From the NCBI GenBank assembly GCA_021292105.1, contig CM037870.1, positions 9,831,558-9,895,557 of the forward strand: a DNA stretch of 64,000 nt, in the 5' to 3' direction. Position numbers and translations under genes: made by a program. This document shows positions 21,901-28,300 of this stretch, in pieces (the first letter of the stretch is position 1; each line of letters starts with the position of its first letter). This DNA is from Anadara kagoshimensis. Lineage: Eukaryota; Mollusca; Bivalvia; Arcoida; Arcidae. The notes under the pieces are model-generated. The model was not told where the DNA came from, made no database searches, and saw only the letters and a program-made list of their open reading frames with translations.

Positions 21901-22911
21901 TAATGTTTGGGTAAGGAAAGTTTTCAGTCAGATAACAGTATGGTAAGCCTTCTTCATAAGACAGCCTACTTTGTACACATCTAGAAGGTTTTTTTTACTC
22001 TGAGTAATAATACCTTCATCAGACACAGAAAAAGAATAAAATTGTTGTAGAACGTAAGAGATTATAGTCTAATAAATAGAAAAGTTTTGCTTTCTGGTCA
22101 CCAAAGGTGTAGATGAAGAACACTTTATAATGATCACCAGCGGTACACTTTCACCATTGTGCCATTCTTATTTCTGTAGCAGGGCTGAGCTAGACATGGT
22201 GTTGTAAATTTGGTATATAAACACAATTTAGAGTTATTTGAATCCTCTTTCATGAAACTTGTTGAGGAAGAAAAAAATGAAATGGAAAAGAATCCAACCA
22301 AAATTGGGTAACAATGAATCGAGAGGTCTGAATCATGGTTCACCATAATAACAATTTATCCTTTCGAAGATCACTCCTAATGTATAGTGTAATTTACAAC
22401 AGAATGGATCATATAATTTGACATTTAACTGCAAAATGGTCTTATTCAGAAATTTTCATTGAATACTACAAATATTTACTTTGGAAAACATCAGTAAATA
22501 CCACCTGATATGATGTACACAGTTAAACAAACAGGTGCATTTTCAGCCCAAATGATCCACATCCACCCAACCCCACATGCGAAATGCACACACGTGTGGG
22601 GTTGGTATGGATCAAATAAATGTTTAAAAAAATTAACATGAACATATTTTATAGAATTACAGGGTAGTGTCAAAAAATAGCATTATTGCAGTCATGATCA
22701 CAGAGGCAATGGGGAAAATATTCACGAGTTCATAACACCCTGATCAATGTACCAACAGCTTACAATCCTAGCCTCTATTCCTTGGTCTCAAGTTTTGATT
22801 CATGTATCTGACCTTAGACAAGTGTTGTCTATTCTTTAAACACGGCTGAAATATCATAAAACGCCTTCATTTATTTTGTAGTTTACCTGTATCCAAGTGG
22901 AAGCCAGCCAT
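57..22911 (-). CDS. Ankyrin-repeat protein gene (multi-exon, 3' end outside window)
   Basis: Spliced gene read on the minus strand. Coding starts at 21469 (MAGEMRQLAQ) and runs through exons 21440-21522 (coding to 21469), 20557-20646, 19752-19850, 16786-16887, 14634-14702, 13813-13899, 12489-12572, 11766-11855, 10528-10650, 2860-2955, 2109-2219, 1666-1734, 921-1010, then six tandem copies from 859 down to 57. Every internal exon has AG and GT borders, is a multiple of three, and joins in phase 0, which strongly supports the chain. Exon 16786-16887 (YGYTPLHVTAAKEDNS, then CGADPNMK) is a canonical ankyrin repeat and 10528-10650 (LLCDAGADVNVS) another; the rest are degenerate. Ankyrin repeats are protein-binding scaffolds; no other domain is visible, so the partner and role are unknown. 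The 7.6-kb gap between 10528 and 2955 may hide exons I could not see. The visible part codes for about 380 residues plus 26 per array copy. Confidence 0.8.
921..1010 (-). CDS. Ankyrin gene exon, divergent founder-like copy of the array
   Basis: 30 codons, FYVDIIRRSDMDMMKKLTVD then GYDGMLINFN, with acceptor TTGTTAG and donor GTAAGT. It shares MMKKLTVDGYDGMLINFN with the six 78-nt copies to its left. It has four extra codons near the start and silent differences, so it is the probable source of the array. Confidence 0.75.
1425..1620 (-). mobile_element. tRNA-headed SINE, Leu/Ser-like head
   Basis: On the minus strand an A-box-like GAGTGGCCAAAAGC and a B-box-like GTTCAAATCTC precede the body GTCAGTTGACTTGTTGAAGG and TTTCCTCCACC, shared in diverged form with 6990-7200, 10200-10450, 18390-18600 and 27105-27355. 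Confidence 0.55.
1666..1734 (-). CDS. Ankyrin gene exon
   Basis: 23 codons, TGSTVRDVARFARRIDLLEV then IDK, with acceptor TTGTAG and donor GTATGG. GSTVRDVARFARRIDLLEVID looks like the first helices of an ankyrin repeat. Confidence 0.75.
2109..2219 (-). CDS. Ankyrin gene exon
   Basis: 37 codons between acceptor TTTCAG and donor GTAATA. KGRNVMIYAVDRCNGLISID then FFKYMLKNGAYIGDRDN fits an ankyrin repeat (MIYAVDR, YMLKNGAYIGDRD). Confidence 0.78.
2335..2545. repeat. Dispersed TTTTCGCG-rich miniature element
   Basis: AT-rich block with repeated TTTTCGC/GCGAAAA words in both orientations, ending near TTTACAGT. The same type, with a clearer TACTGTAAAACAT inverted end, is at 61990-62232, and a fragment is near 57235-57305. 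Confidence 0.5.
2860..2955 (-). CDS. Ankyrin gene exon 11 (or later)
   Basis: 32 codons, GPLYFEAISADVPSIITWKI then LMSNADFSLKDE, with acceptor TTATAG and donor GTTTGT. Ankyrin-like: PLYFEAI, then NADFSLKD. The exon number is uncertain because of the long gap to 10528. Confidence 0.75.
3461..3603. repeat. Palindrome, fold-back family A
   Basis: Nearly perfect 143-bp hairpin. Arms start ACAATTATAGCATTTCAGTG and meet at CCGAGGCCGTAGGCCGAGG. Sister copies are at 60493-60615 and 60766-60904. Confidence 0.9.
3604..3955 (+). mobile_element. Tail of fold-back family A, with CRE-like site
   Basis: This 350-bp segment after the palindrome contains GTGACGTCATTAAATGACGC and GATTGGTTTAGTGCAATATG. It recurs after the palindrome at 60905-61242 and, inverted, at 60155-60492. 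A diverged piece is at 1086-1185. Open frames across it are shared by all copies and are repeat-derived. Confidence 0.8.
3960..7545. other. Intronic stretch without recognised exons
   Basis: AT-rich sequence in the large ankyrin-gene intron. Apart from a SINE fragment (6990-7200) and a short direct repeat (ACATGTGACAACATCCAGTC at about 6325 and 6453), I see nothing I can support. Exons of the ankyrin gene could be hidden here. Confidence 0.4.
6990..7200 (-). mobile_element. SINE fragment
   Basis: Minus-strand B-box-like GGTTCAAGCTA is followed by AAAGTTTGTCAGTTCACTTA, the same order as in the copies at 1425 and 18390. Old and diverged. Confidence 0.4.
7550..8726 (+). mobile_element. Dispersed element carrying a minisatellite core
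   Basis: Left flank (CCTTACCCAAACATTTATAT, CTGGCTGGAAATGTAAAT) and right flank (CATTCAGAAACATGTTTGTG, ending TGTGTACTTAC) match, in inverse orientation, the 270-bp copy at 21683-21955. Here about 940 bp of 41-bp repeats separate the flanks; there the flanks are almost joined. Bivalve pearl-type elements have the same plan (ends plus a tandem core); membership is an inference. Confidence 0.7.
7685..8625. repeat. 41-bp minisatellite, about 23 copies
   Basis: The unit begins GGTACTGCTACGAGACCGTA and continues CCTGTCTGTCTGTAGAACTAA. Variants alternate GTAAAAC/GTAGAAC and GCTACG/GATACG, suggesting higher-order duplication of two- and three-unit blocks. Confidence 0.95.
8730..10200. other. Intronic stretch, nothing recognised
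   Basis: AT-rich sequence; open frames here are short, biased and resemble no family I know. Confidence 0.4.
10200..10450. mobile_element. Old SINE fragment
   Basis: TATAGAGGTGGTTAGTTCAG and AAGTAAATTGACAAAAATTC resemble the 3' body of the SINE at 1425-1620; the head is unclear. Confidence 0.3.
10528..10650 (-). CDS. Ankyrin gene exon 10
   Basis: 41 codons between acceptor ATTAG and donor GTAAAT. RHILQYALQLKDYHMVQLLC followed by DAGADVNVSILVKQ is a recognisable ankyrin repeat. A second possible acceptor (CCCAG) nine bases downstream would drop VSQ. Confidence 0.8.
11766..11855 (-). CDS. Ankyrin gene exon 9
   Basis: 30 codons, DAIYGVLEVNHEKVREVAKK then PKCNINYLNT, with acceptor TTGTAG and donor GTAACT. 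Confidence 0.75.
11935..12095 (+). mobile_element. SINE 3' fragment
   Basis: TTGCCAAAGGTTGGTTGTTT, TTTCCTCAAACATCCC and ATATAAGTAAAAGAACCTTG then GACTGGGATGTAAAAC match the body and end of the SINE families in this window. Confidence 0.5.
12489..12572 (-). CDS. Ankyrin gene exon 8
   Basis: 28 codons, NRQTIRQYAASLRYHDIVGI then LDQHKPTM, with acceptor TTGTAG and donor GTAAGT. The sequence RQYAASLRYHDIVGILDQH is ankyrin-like but weak. Confidence 0.75.
12755..12978. mobile_element. Miniature element with ATACCCCCGC inverted ends
   Basis: Starts ATACCCCCGCTCCCCCCAC and ends CCCCCCACTTTTTAAGCGGG followed by GGTAT, so the ends are inverted. The interior has TTCATGAAAATCCATTGAAG and GGACGGACACACGGACAGAC. 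From memory, this type of repeat is common in marine invertebrate genomes. Confidence 0.6.
13285..13366 (-). mobile_element. tRNA-like SINE head, copy 1
   Basis: Minus strand GGGTAGATGAGTTGATAGAG (A box) and GGGTTTGATCTCC (B box). The fold is not tRNA-perfect and the 3' side continues into SINE-like sequence. Confidence 0.55.
13488..13578 (-). mobile_element. tRNA-like SINE head, copy 2
   Basis: Minus strand GGGTAGCTCAGTTGGTAGAG (A box) followed by a decayed B box (GGTTAATTTTC). Lies about 200 bp from copy 1 in the same orientation, suggesting a tandem or dimeric insertion. Confidence 0.5.
13813..13899 (-). CDS. Ankyrin gene exon 7
   Basis: 29 codons, PGIFEAVKNHDVTRVLELLH then CWCKVDSVK, with acceptor TTTAAG and donor GTAAAA. 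The FEAVKNHDVTRVLELL part matches an ankyrin helix pair. Confidence 0.8.
14110..14140. repeat. (CT)n microsatellite
   Basis: About 15 CT units followed by TTTT. Confidence 0.95.
14634..14702 (-). CDS. Ankyrin gene exon 6, left member of a six-copy array
   Basis: 23 codons DNRTPMEMCVRNKYWQSV then YEHYK, with acceptor TTACAG and donor GTATAT. Of six tandem copies (14634-15190) only this one has a donor at the exon end. The five upstream copies continue into an in-frame TGA. Confidence 0.75.
14634..15190 (-). repeat. Six-copy 96-bp exon-plus-acceptor array
   Basis: Units start at about 14634, 14731, 14826, 14921, 15017 and 15112. Each contains the acceptor, the 69-nt exon body and 27 nt of linker. 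In the five right-hand (upstream) copies the exon runs on into AAT TGA, so they are pseudo-exons that keep a good acceptor but lose the donor. Confidence 0.85.
16025..16368 (-). mobile_element. Full-length tRNA-derived SINE
   Basis: Minus strand head GCGGTAGCTCAGTTGGTAGA and GGGTTTGATCCCCGG (A and B boxes). The body has GTAGTGACTGTTCTTTCGCC, GTGTCACGGTGGGCTTGGCA and TCGATATAAGTGAAATATTC; the tail is GACTGGGATGTTAAACACCA. Sister copies: 20810-21110, 26075-26290, 29925-30210, 39220-39562. Confidence 0.8.
16786..16887 (-). CDS. Ankyrin gene exon 5, canonical ankyrin repeat
   Basis: 34 codons between acceptor TTTCAG and donor GTAAAC. YGYTPLHVTAAKEDNS carries the TPLH signature of helix 1; FVCGADPNMKTR matches the GADPN loop. 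This is the clearest family evidence in the gene. Confidence 0.9.
16981..17091. repeat. Palindrome, fold-back family B
   Basis: Arms ATCGAACTGATATCGTGAAA and inverse, meeting around CACAAGCTTGCAAGTG. A diverged sister is at 57325-57422. Confidence 0.85.
17092..17395 (+). mobile_element. Tail of fold-back family B, with CRE-like site
   Basis: Contains GTTACAACAATTGTATGACG then TCATAAACG. The same word, GTTACAACAATTGCATGACA, occurs near 57143, just upstream of the second family B palindrome. Confidence 0.55.
17470..18010. repeat. 30-bp minisatellite, about 18 copies
   Basis: The unit is TGTTCATAATCATGATATTG followed by TGGTGTTGTC. The period is a multiple of three, so open frames run through it on both strands; these are not genes. 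Each unit contains the self-complementary ATCATGAT. Confidence 0.95.
18065..18250. repeat. 60-bp tandem repeat, three copies
   Basis: Unit contains ACTTGCCATTAATAGTGGCC and ATATTGAGAAGATGTCCAGA, then GTAAATACAAGTCATAGTAA. Confidence 0.9.
18390..18600 (+). mobile_element. tRNA-headed SINE, Leu/Ser-like
   Basis: A-box-like AAAGTGGCTGAGTTGTCTGA, B-box-like AAGTTTGAATCCCACTC, then GCTTGTCAGTTTCCCTGCTG and AAGGTTATTAATTTTCTC, shared with 27105-27355. Confidence 0.65.
19454..19636. mobile_element. Miniature TIR element (mariner-type MITE)
   Basis: Ends TACAGTCAAACCTGCCTATA and, inverted, TACAGTCCAACCTGTCTTAA. The interior has CAATTGGGATACAATTCTAC. A second copy in opposite orientation is at 52886-53072. 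TA at the borders suggests Tc1/mariner-type mobilisation. Confidence 0.75.
19752..19850 (-). CDS. Ankyrin gene exon 4
   Basis: 33 codons, starting KGNNYIHFVCTMYRPFIFY and ending AAGVEVNIQNK, between acceptor TAACAG and donor GTAAAT. The ending matches the ankyrin loop pattern (AGVEVNIQNK). Confidence 0.8.
20557..20646 (-). CDS. Ankyrin gene exon 3
   Basis: 30 codons, TKIGQAIIAADIKELKSLIA then SGENVHFKDW, between acceptor TTACAG and donor GTAAGA. The pattern resembles the opening helix pair of an ankyrin domain (QAIIAADIKELKSLIASG). Confidence 0.8.
20810..21110 (-). mobile_element. tRNA-derived SINE, diverged
   Basis: Same order as 16025-16368 (TGTCCCAGTCAAGAACATTT, GTGACACAAGGCAT, AAGAACAGTCACTACC, GGGTTTGAACCCA read on plus). 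The head is truncated. Confidence 0.7.
21440..21522 (-). CDS. Ankyrin gene exon 2 with start codon
   Basis: Acceptor TTTCAG at 21523-21525 and donor GTATGG at 21434-21439. A TAA lies in frame upstream of the ATG at 21469. The ten codons MAGEMRQLAQ end in phase 0, matching the next exon. Confidence 0.7.
21683..21955 (-). mobile_element. Dispersed element, unexpanded copy
   Basis: Inverse copy of the flanks of 7550-8726 without the 41-bp array. At the point of the array it has only TTTAAAAGACAGGTAGTAGT followed by AGTGCAGTACATG. Confidence 0.7.
22555..22605. other. Short hairpin
   Basis: CCAACCCCACATG and CGTGTGGGGTTGG are inverted around a 10-nt loop. It lies in the first ankyrin-gene intron; no function can be assigned. 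Confidence 0.5.
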
Positions 22912-22960
22912 CTTCGGTTAAAAGTGAACCACTTCCGGTAAAACTAATTTCTAAAACGGA
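22887..22960 (-). promoter_or_regulatory. 5' non-coding first exon and likely promoter of the ankyrin gene
   Basis: Reading leftwards, ACTTCCGG-type (ETS-like) and CGAAGATGGCTGG (YY1-like) sequences precede a clean donor CAG|GTAAAC at 22887/22886. The ATG at 22911 opens MAGFHLDT and, after splicing to the acceptor at 21522, ends at once (G D stop). It is therefore a short upstream ORF across the first splice junction and not the main start. The right-hand limit of the exon is a guess. Confidence 0.55.
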
Positions 22961-23303
22961 TCAGTTACACAAACGCATATCGGCATTTAAATGTCATTGT
23001 AGATTTGAATGTTCTCGTATATTTAAGAACCGTTGACATTTATTTTTTTCTAAAAAGGCTGTTATTTATTAAAAATATTTTATTTGAACTATTTTATGCT
23101 TTACTTATAGAAAACTTTATCAAACATAGGGTTTAAATGTCTCTGATATAGTGTAATGAATTATGGACGTTTCCACTTATTTATATTTTGATATGTATAC
23201 TATAGTTTTACAGATATTCTATCTAGTTATGTTTTTGAATACTCGGGAAAAGTCCTTAGACTATTATTCAAGGTTGCTTAAACTTTATTTTTATGTTTAA
23301 ACA

Positions 23304-23304
<1 letters not shown>

Positions 23305-23335
<31 letters not shown>

Positions 23336-23336
23336 C
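23305..23336. repeat. (GA)n microsatellite
   Basis: AGAGAG run of about 30 bases. Confidence 0.95.
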
Positions 23337-23629
23337 ACACTGAAATTCACATTATGGTGGTTTTGTCTATTTCAGTGTTTTTATCCTCCGTCGTTTTGAC
23401 AATCTCTAATTCTACAACGTCGTATAGTTTGACCGGTTTTAGTGTTTGCAACTTTTTTTAATCTTTGGACCTGCATATTGTACATAATGCTACCTATTCA
23501 CCTAGAACGTCAGATGTCAAACGTCGCCGGTGGTCAGCTGGTGGTTACGGAGGCAATTGAATAATATGTAATAAAAACTATATTATTTCAAATGGCGTAC
23601 AGAAAAATGTTGACTGTTTCAACTATTCT

Positions 23630-23920
23630 ATTGATTGAATCGCTCGGTCAACATATATTGCGTTCGGACTTTATTTAGCAAATGACGTCATGGAGCAATG
23701 GGGGTCAATGTCTGTTATGTTAGACTTTCAAGAATATAGTCAAACATAACACATATTGACCGCAAACTCGGTCAATACCAATATGTGTATTTATTATACA
23801 ATCTACTCAATAATCCATGTAATACGGTCATACAATAAAAATCGTATTGAATGAGTATGACGTCATAAAAGCGTAAAAGTCATGATCATTCCAGAGTGAC
23901 GTCACATAATTGACCTAGTT
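23630..23920. mobile_element. Fold-back element E with CRE-like sites
   Basis: GGTCAATGTCTGTTATGTT and AACATAACACATATTGACC are inverted around GACTTTCAAGAATATAGTC, with CTCGGTCAA words at both sides. AATGACGTCATGG, TATGACGTCATAA and GTGACGTCACAT are within and after it. It lies between the divergent ankyrin and PEBP genes. Confidence 0.65.
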
Positions 23921-24179
23921 CACAATTGTTCTGTTTGTTGATTCTAATTAAGCTGATACTTTTCTTCTAAAAAGAAGATACATTGTATTTAAATTGAAAA
24001 TGTTTGTTTTGTTTTTGTATCTTGCGGACAGACTATTGTACTTACTTTTAATATTTCAGCAGGATTACGTTTGGCGCATGTACACAGTTACGTGAAATTG
24101 TTGTGTTTCGGTCAATCAGCTGTTTTCTTATAATGAGAAGACAAGTTTTAAACTTACGAAAAACCTGTTTTTATGGGAT

Positions 24180-24348
24180 TATATAATAAATAGAATCTTG
24201 CATTCGTGTTTATGCAATATTGAATTTATTAAAATCGTTGAATAATGTTTTATTCAACGAGCCTTGGCGAGTTGCATAAAACATTATTCAACGAGTTTAA
24301 TAAATTCAATATTACATAAACACTCATGCAAGATCCTCTATATATTGT
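24180..24348. repeat. Palindrome, fold-back family C
   Basis: Long hairpin: GAATCTTGCATTCGTGTTTA, TGCAATATTGAATTTATTAA and GAATAATGTTTTATTCAACG with their inverse. The centre is GAGCCTTGGCGAG. TATGACGTCATTTA follows at 24350. A decayed copy is at 56893-57035. Confidence 0.9.
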
Positions 24349-24477
24349 TTTATGACGTCATTTAGCGGTGTCTAATGGCATATATCCGAGAATTTGTCAC
24401 GTTGGTAACAAGCCGGAATTTACAGACCCCTAAATTGGCCCTAATAGGTGCACAGTCTCTATATGTATAAAAAAAAC

Positions 24478-24880
24478 AAACATATTAATCCATGTCAGAA
24501 TCACGATCCAAAAGCAAAGTAAAAACTTTAGAACTGACAAGTTAGGTTAGACACGTGAACTTCCACCAGGGAAATGAGGTCGGGTGCTCCGGATGGGTAA
24601 ATACCTCCTGTTTGGCTAGCTACACCCACCACGTGTTTAATCATAATTATGTAAAAGGAACATGGAACTGTGGGACGGCAAATATATCCAGGGCAATCCT
24701 GGACAGAGACACTAAACTTATTATCAACAATACTGTGATGACGGCCATAAAACTTTTTGAGGGCCTTGATAAGCCTAGGCCCGCAATATCCCTGAGTCAC
24801 CAATTTATTTGCAAGCAGCCCGTTTCGTTGTACAAAGTACCCGTAGTGGGAACAAGCTCTACCATAGCGTATTAATTAGG
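24478..24880 (+). mobile_element. Dispersed element R, most complete copy
   Basis: Starts ACAAACATATTAATCCATGT, then GACAAGTTAGGTTAGACACG, ACCTCCTGTTTGGCTAGCTA and CACGTGTTTAATCA. Related copies: 46203-46400 (+), 46985-47375 (-), 39720-39850 (-). The first 38 bp are the complement of the minisatellite unit at 39835-41735. The overlapping open frames are repeat-derived. I cannot assign a superfamily. Confidence 0.7.
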
Positions 24881-25196
24881 AAACAAAGAGGAGTAGATAT
24901 ATTGCTGCACAGAAAAGGAAAGTTGACAATAGAAAAATTGAAGTCATCACGTTTGTCATAAAGTTTCAAATGTTGCCTTTCGTGGGCGTCATAATTCATA
25001 TCTTATTTGACATATGTTAGAGTGAAATTAACTGACAGATCGATCCATACATAGGCATATTTCAACATCAATTTATTGATTGTGTTTCATCATTTTTACT
25101 GCATTTACGTCACATAATTTACAAGTACACACCGCATGGTCGATGTATAATGTCTTAGCTTTACACAGACTTTTGTCTATGTAATATTTTATCAAT

Positions 25197-25397
25197 ATGT
25201 TTGGTGTGTTAAAATTAGTCACGGCCCTCTTTTTTATTTACTATGTGCGTGCTGAATGCGTACCGGACATAGACTGCAACTTGGATGTTGTGGTGAAAAC
25301 TAAAGATGGAGGAAGTGTTACTTGTGGAGAAGAAAACAATGATGATGAATACGACTATGAAGACTCGCCAGAGATAAAATATACGAGTGCAGACAGG
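25197..25397 (+). CDS. PEBP1 exon 1
   Basis: 67 codons: signal peptide, Cys-containing N-terminus, acidic stretch, ending KYTSADR before donor AGG|GTAAGC. The reading frame continues into the intron to a stop at 25487 if unspliced. Confidence 0.85.
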
Positions 25398-28300
25398 GTA
25401 AGCTGTCCTATACTAGACCAAACTATCTGCCCATACGATGGTAAGGTACAGTTTAATTGTCTGTTGGTACATGAGGTATGGTGGTAGTTATGCAATTGAA
25501 TAAAGGCAGATAGCTCGGTCTGTCTACAATCAATCTCCCTCTTTCTCAATAGATTTGTCTTCGAATTTGAAATCAGTAGCATATGCTTTTATCTTGCATT
25601 GTTTTTCTTATTTCTGATTTATCTGTTGTCATTCTTGATTAATTTTTCGAAAATTACCAGACACACCGTTTCAGGCGCAAAACCTATACATTCCGTTGCC
25701 ATTAGGTTGTGTCCAGACCAGGTTCTGACACATTTGCGCTGTTTACCTAGGTATGCGTATTGCTATAATATGTCTGTGTTGGGACATCACAGGGTTGTCC
25801 AACACGAAATGATGGAAGGCAAAACACCCAACAAAACAACAAAAATACACTGACAAACACATACAAATCAACAAAAATACAATTAAAACACAGACACAAG
25901 TAAATACTATTTATGGTTATATCGGTTGTTTTACATAAACACAAGTGACATAATTGGGTAAGAATAACAATCAGTACAACAGCTGTTGTAAAACATCAAT
26001 ACCGGGATAAGATGTTTAGCTCACCCTCGATCAAGGCCCAGAACACTTTTCTGATCTAAAATCGATTGATTGATTGAAATTTTACGTCCAAGTCAAAAAT
26101 ATTTTACTTATATCGAGGCGTCACCATGTATAGATGAAGTGTTAGAAATCATTACCTTTGCAGTGCGTTCAGTGCAATGTGCAGTCATCGTTCTTTCAAA
26201 TAGCGCCCACAACTAGCACGACACATCATTGCACAGCAATCACTACCTATTTTTAAGTTTTCGGTAAAAGTCGATACTCGTCTCGCGTCTCGGGTCTATC
26301 CCTAACTTTTAGGGGATATGGAGATTTAGCTATAACTTGCCTTTGGTGACTAGTTTATATTTAAATCTGTAATTCCCGTTTCGGTAACAAATAAGATCTA
26401 ATGCGATTTTTAAAAATGTTTTAACTTTAATATTATGAGATTCCAGTGACCTGGTGAATATCTTTATATATTTCGAATAAAGAGGGTCCTCGCTGACTCC
26501 GGTTAGTCGACCATATTTGTTTTACACGTTATCTAGAATGTATAGACCAATGACACGGAATCAGGAAAATGTATATGCGTTTCTCTTATTTTCAGGCAAA
26601 GACATACACATTGTTTATGGTTGATCCTGATGCGCCAAATCCAGATAAGCTAACATCTAAATACTTCATACACTGGATAGTCAATGGTATACCCGTAAGT
26701 CCACATTAATATTATATACTCAACTATTTAAGAAAGACAGACACACACGCCAATACTATGTCATTACAACAAAAATATATGCATGTAACCTACGACTATT
26801 TATTTCTTTGTAATGTAAATCCACATAAATATATATTACATGTAACTATAAATAACGCCCAGGATTAAAAACCAGAGATAAAACTAAATAAGTCAAAAAC
26901 TCTGAAAAACCTTTGGGCTCTATGTTCCCAAATAAATAACAATAATGAAGAAAAATTGTCTTTCCAGTGTGAAGACCAAGGCTAGAATAACACGCACTTA
27001 AACAAACTTACTGCAACTCGCTTAAAACTTAGTCACGGCCCTTATTTTAAATATTAAAGAACCAAACAGACACCAATTTTCTTCTATACTACGTAACGTA
27101 CACATGACCTCGATGACTGAGTGGTGTAATAGAGCGACGGCTTACGGATCGCAGTATCTCGATCTTACTGCTTTGGTTCGAATACCTCTTGGGCAGACCC
27201 TAGTGTGAGAAACTGTCGGTTTGCTTGCCGAAGGTCAGTGGTTTTCTCCGGACAGTCCAGTTTTCGTCCGCCATCCTTGGAATGAAGGCGCTTGATATAA
27301 ATGAAAGAATATTCATGATTGTGTGTGATGTTAAACACTATTATTCCACTTGACTCTTAACGATACATAGATATTTAACAACGTTAACACATTAACGTTT
27401 TCAGAACAGATTTTTAGTATTCTTGGAACGTTAGTCAATGCAATTCTGTTGTTGTGATAACAAATATAATTTCAAAATTCTAAACAAATTTCATTAAAAA
27501 AAAGTTAAATTGTGTCTGCAATAATATCATATAACACATGTATGAGAATGTCTTATTGTGACAAAACTTGTTTATTTTCCTTGTGTACAGGGATCCGACT
27601 TGTTGAGTGGATGGACCACTAGCGATCAGTCTGGACATGTCCTTGTAGGTATGTATACTCCATATAATTACTTTATTATATTATTCTGTAGCCCCATTTC
27701 TCAAAATTTCGATAAATATAATATATTAAATGGTAAAATATATAATTGTAATAGAGGTGATGTTAAATCATTATAGATTATCAATTTGTCCAATGAAATG
27801 CTCTAAAATTACTTTTTTTAATTGATAAAAACTATCTTTCATAAAGAGAATTTCTGAAACAAACCAGGATGTTACTGATCAGAAAAGTGTAGTGACTTGT
27901 TCGTGCCATTTCGTCTTGCATCTTTCCTCGTGGCGGGTTTATTTTACTAAGTGAAAAGACAAGATTTTAAGGACAAAATACACATAGCACCAGACTAAGA
28001 ATTCCACTCGAAAAGACAAAATGACACATTGTAAATTTCATATTATACCCGTGTTAATATTACAATGTCATATACTTTTTTTTAAATTTAATCATAAAAT
28101 ACGAGGGTCGTTCAAAAAGTCTTGTCCCTTCCTGTAAACCGTAAATAAAACACCGCAATTTATTATATTGTCACTTGTCACGGGTGACTGAGTTCATTCC
28201 CAAACACGTGGAACATTTTTAGATTATATATGCAAAAGAATTAGTTTTTCTTGCCATATTTTCATCATAACACTCGTTACACTGCTTGGAAAATGACGGA

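Noticed and set aside
24555..24875. 106-residue open frame (MNFHQGNEVGCSGWV start)
   Set aside because: It lies wholly within dispersed element R; other R copies do not preserve the frame.
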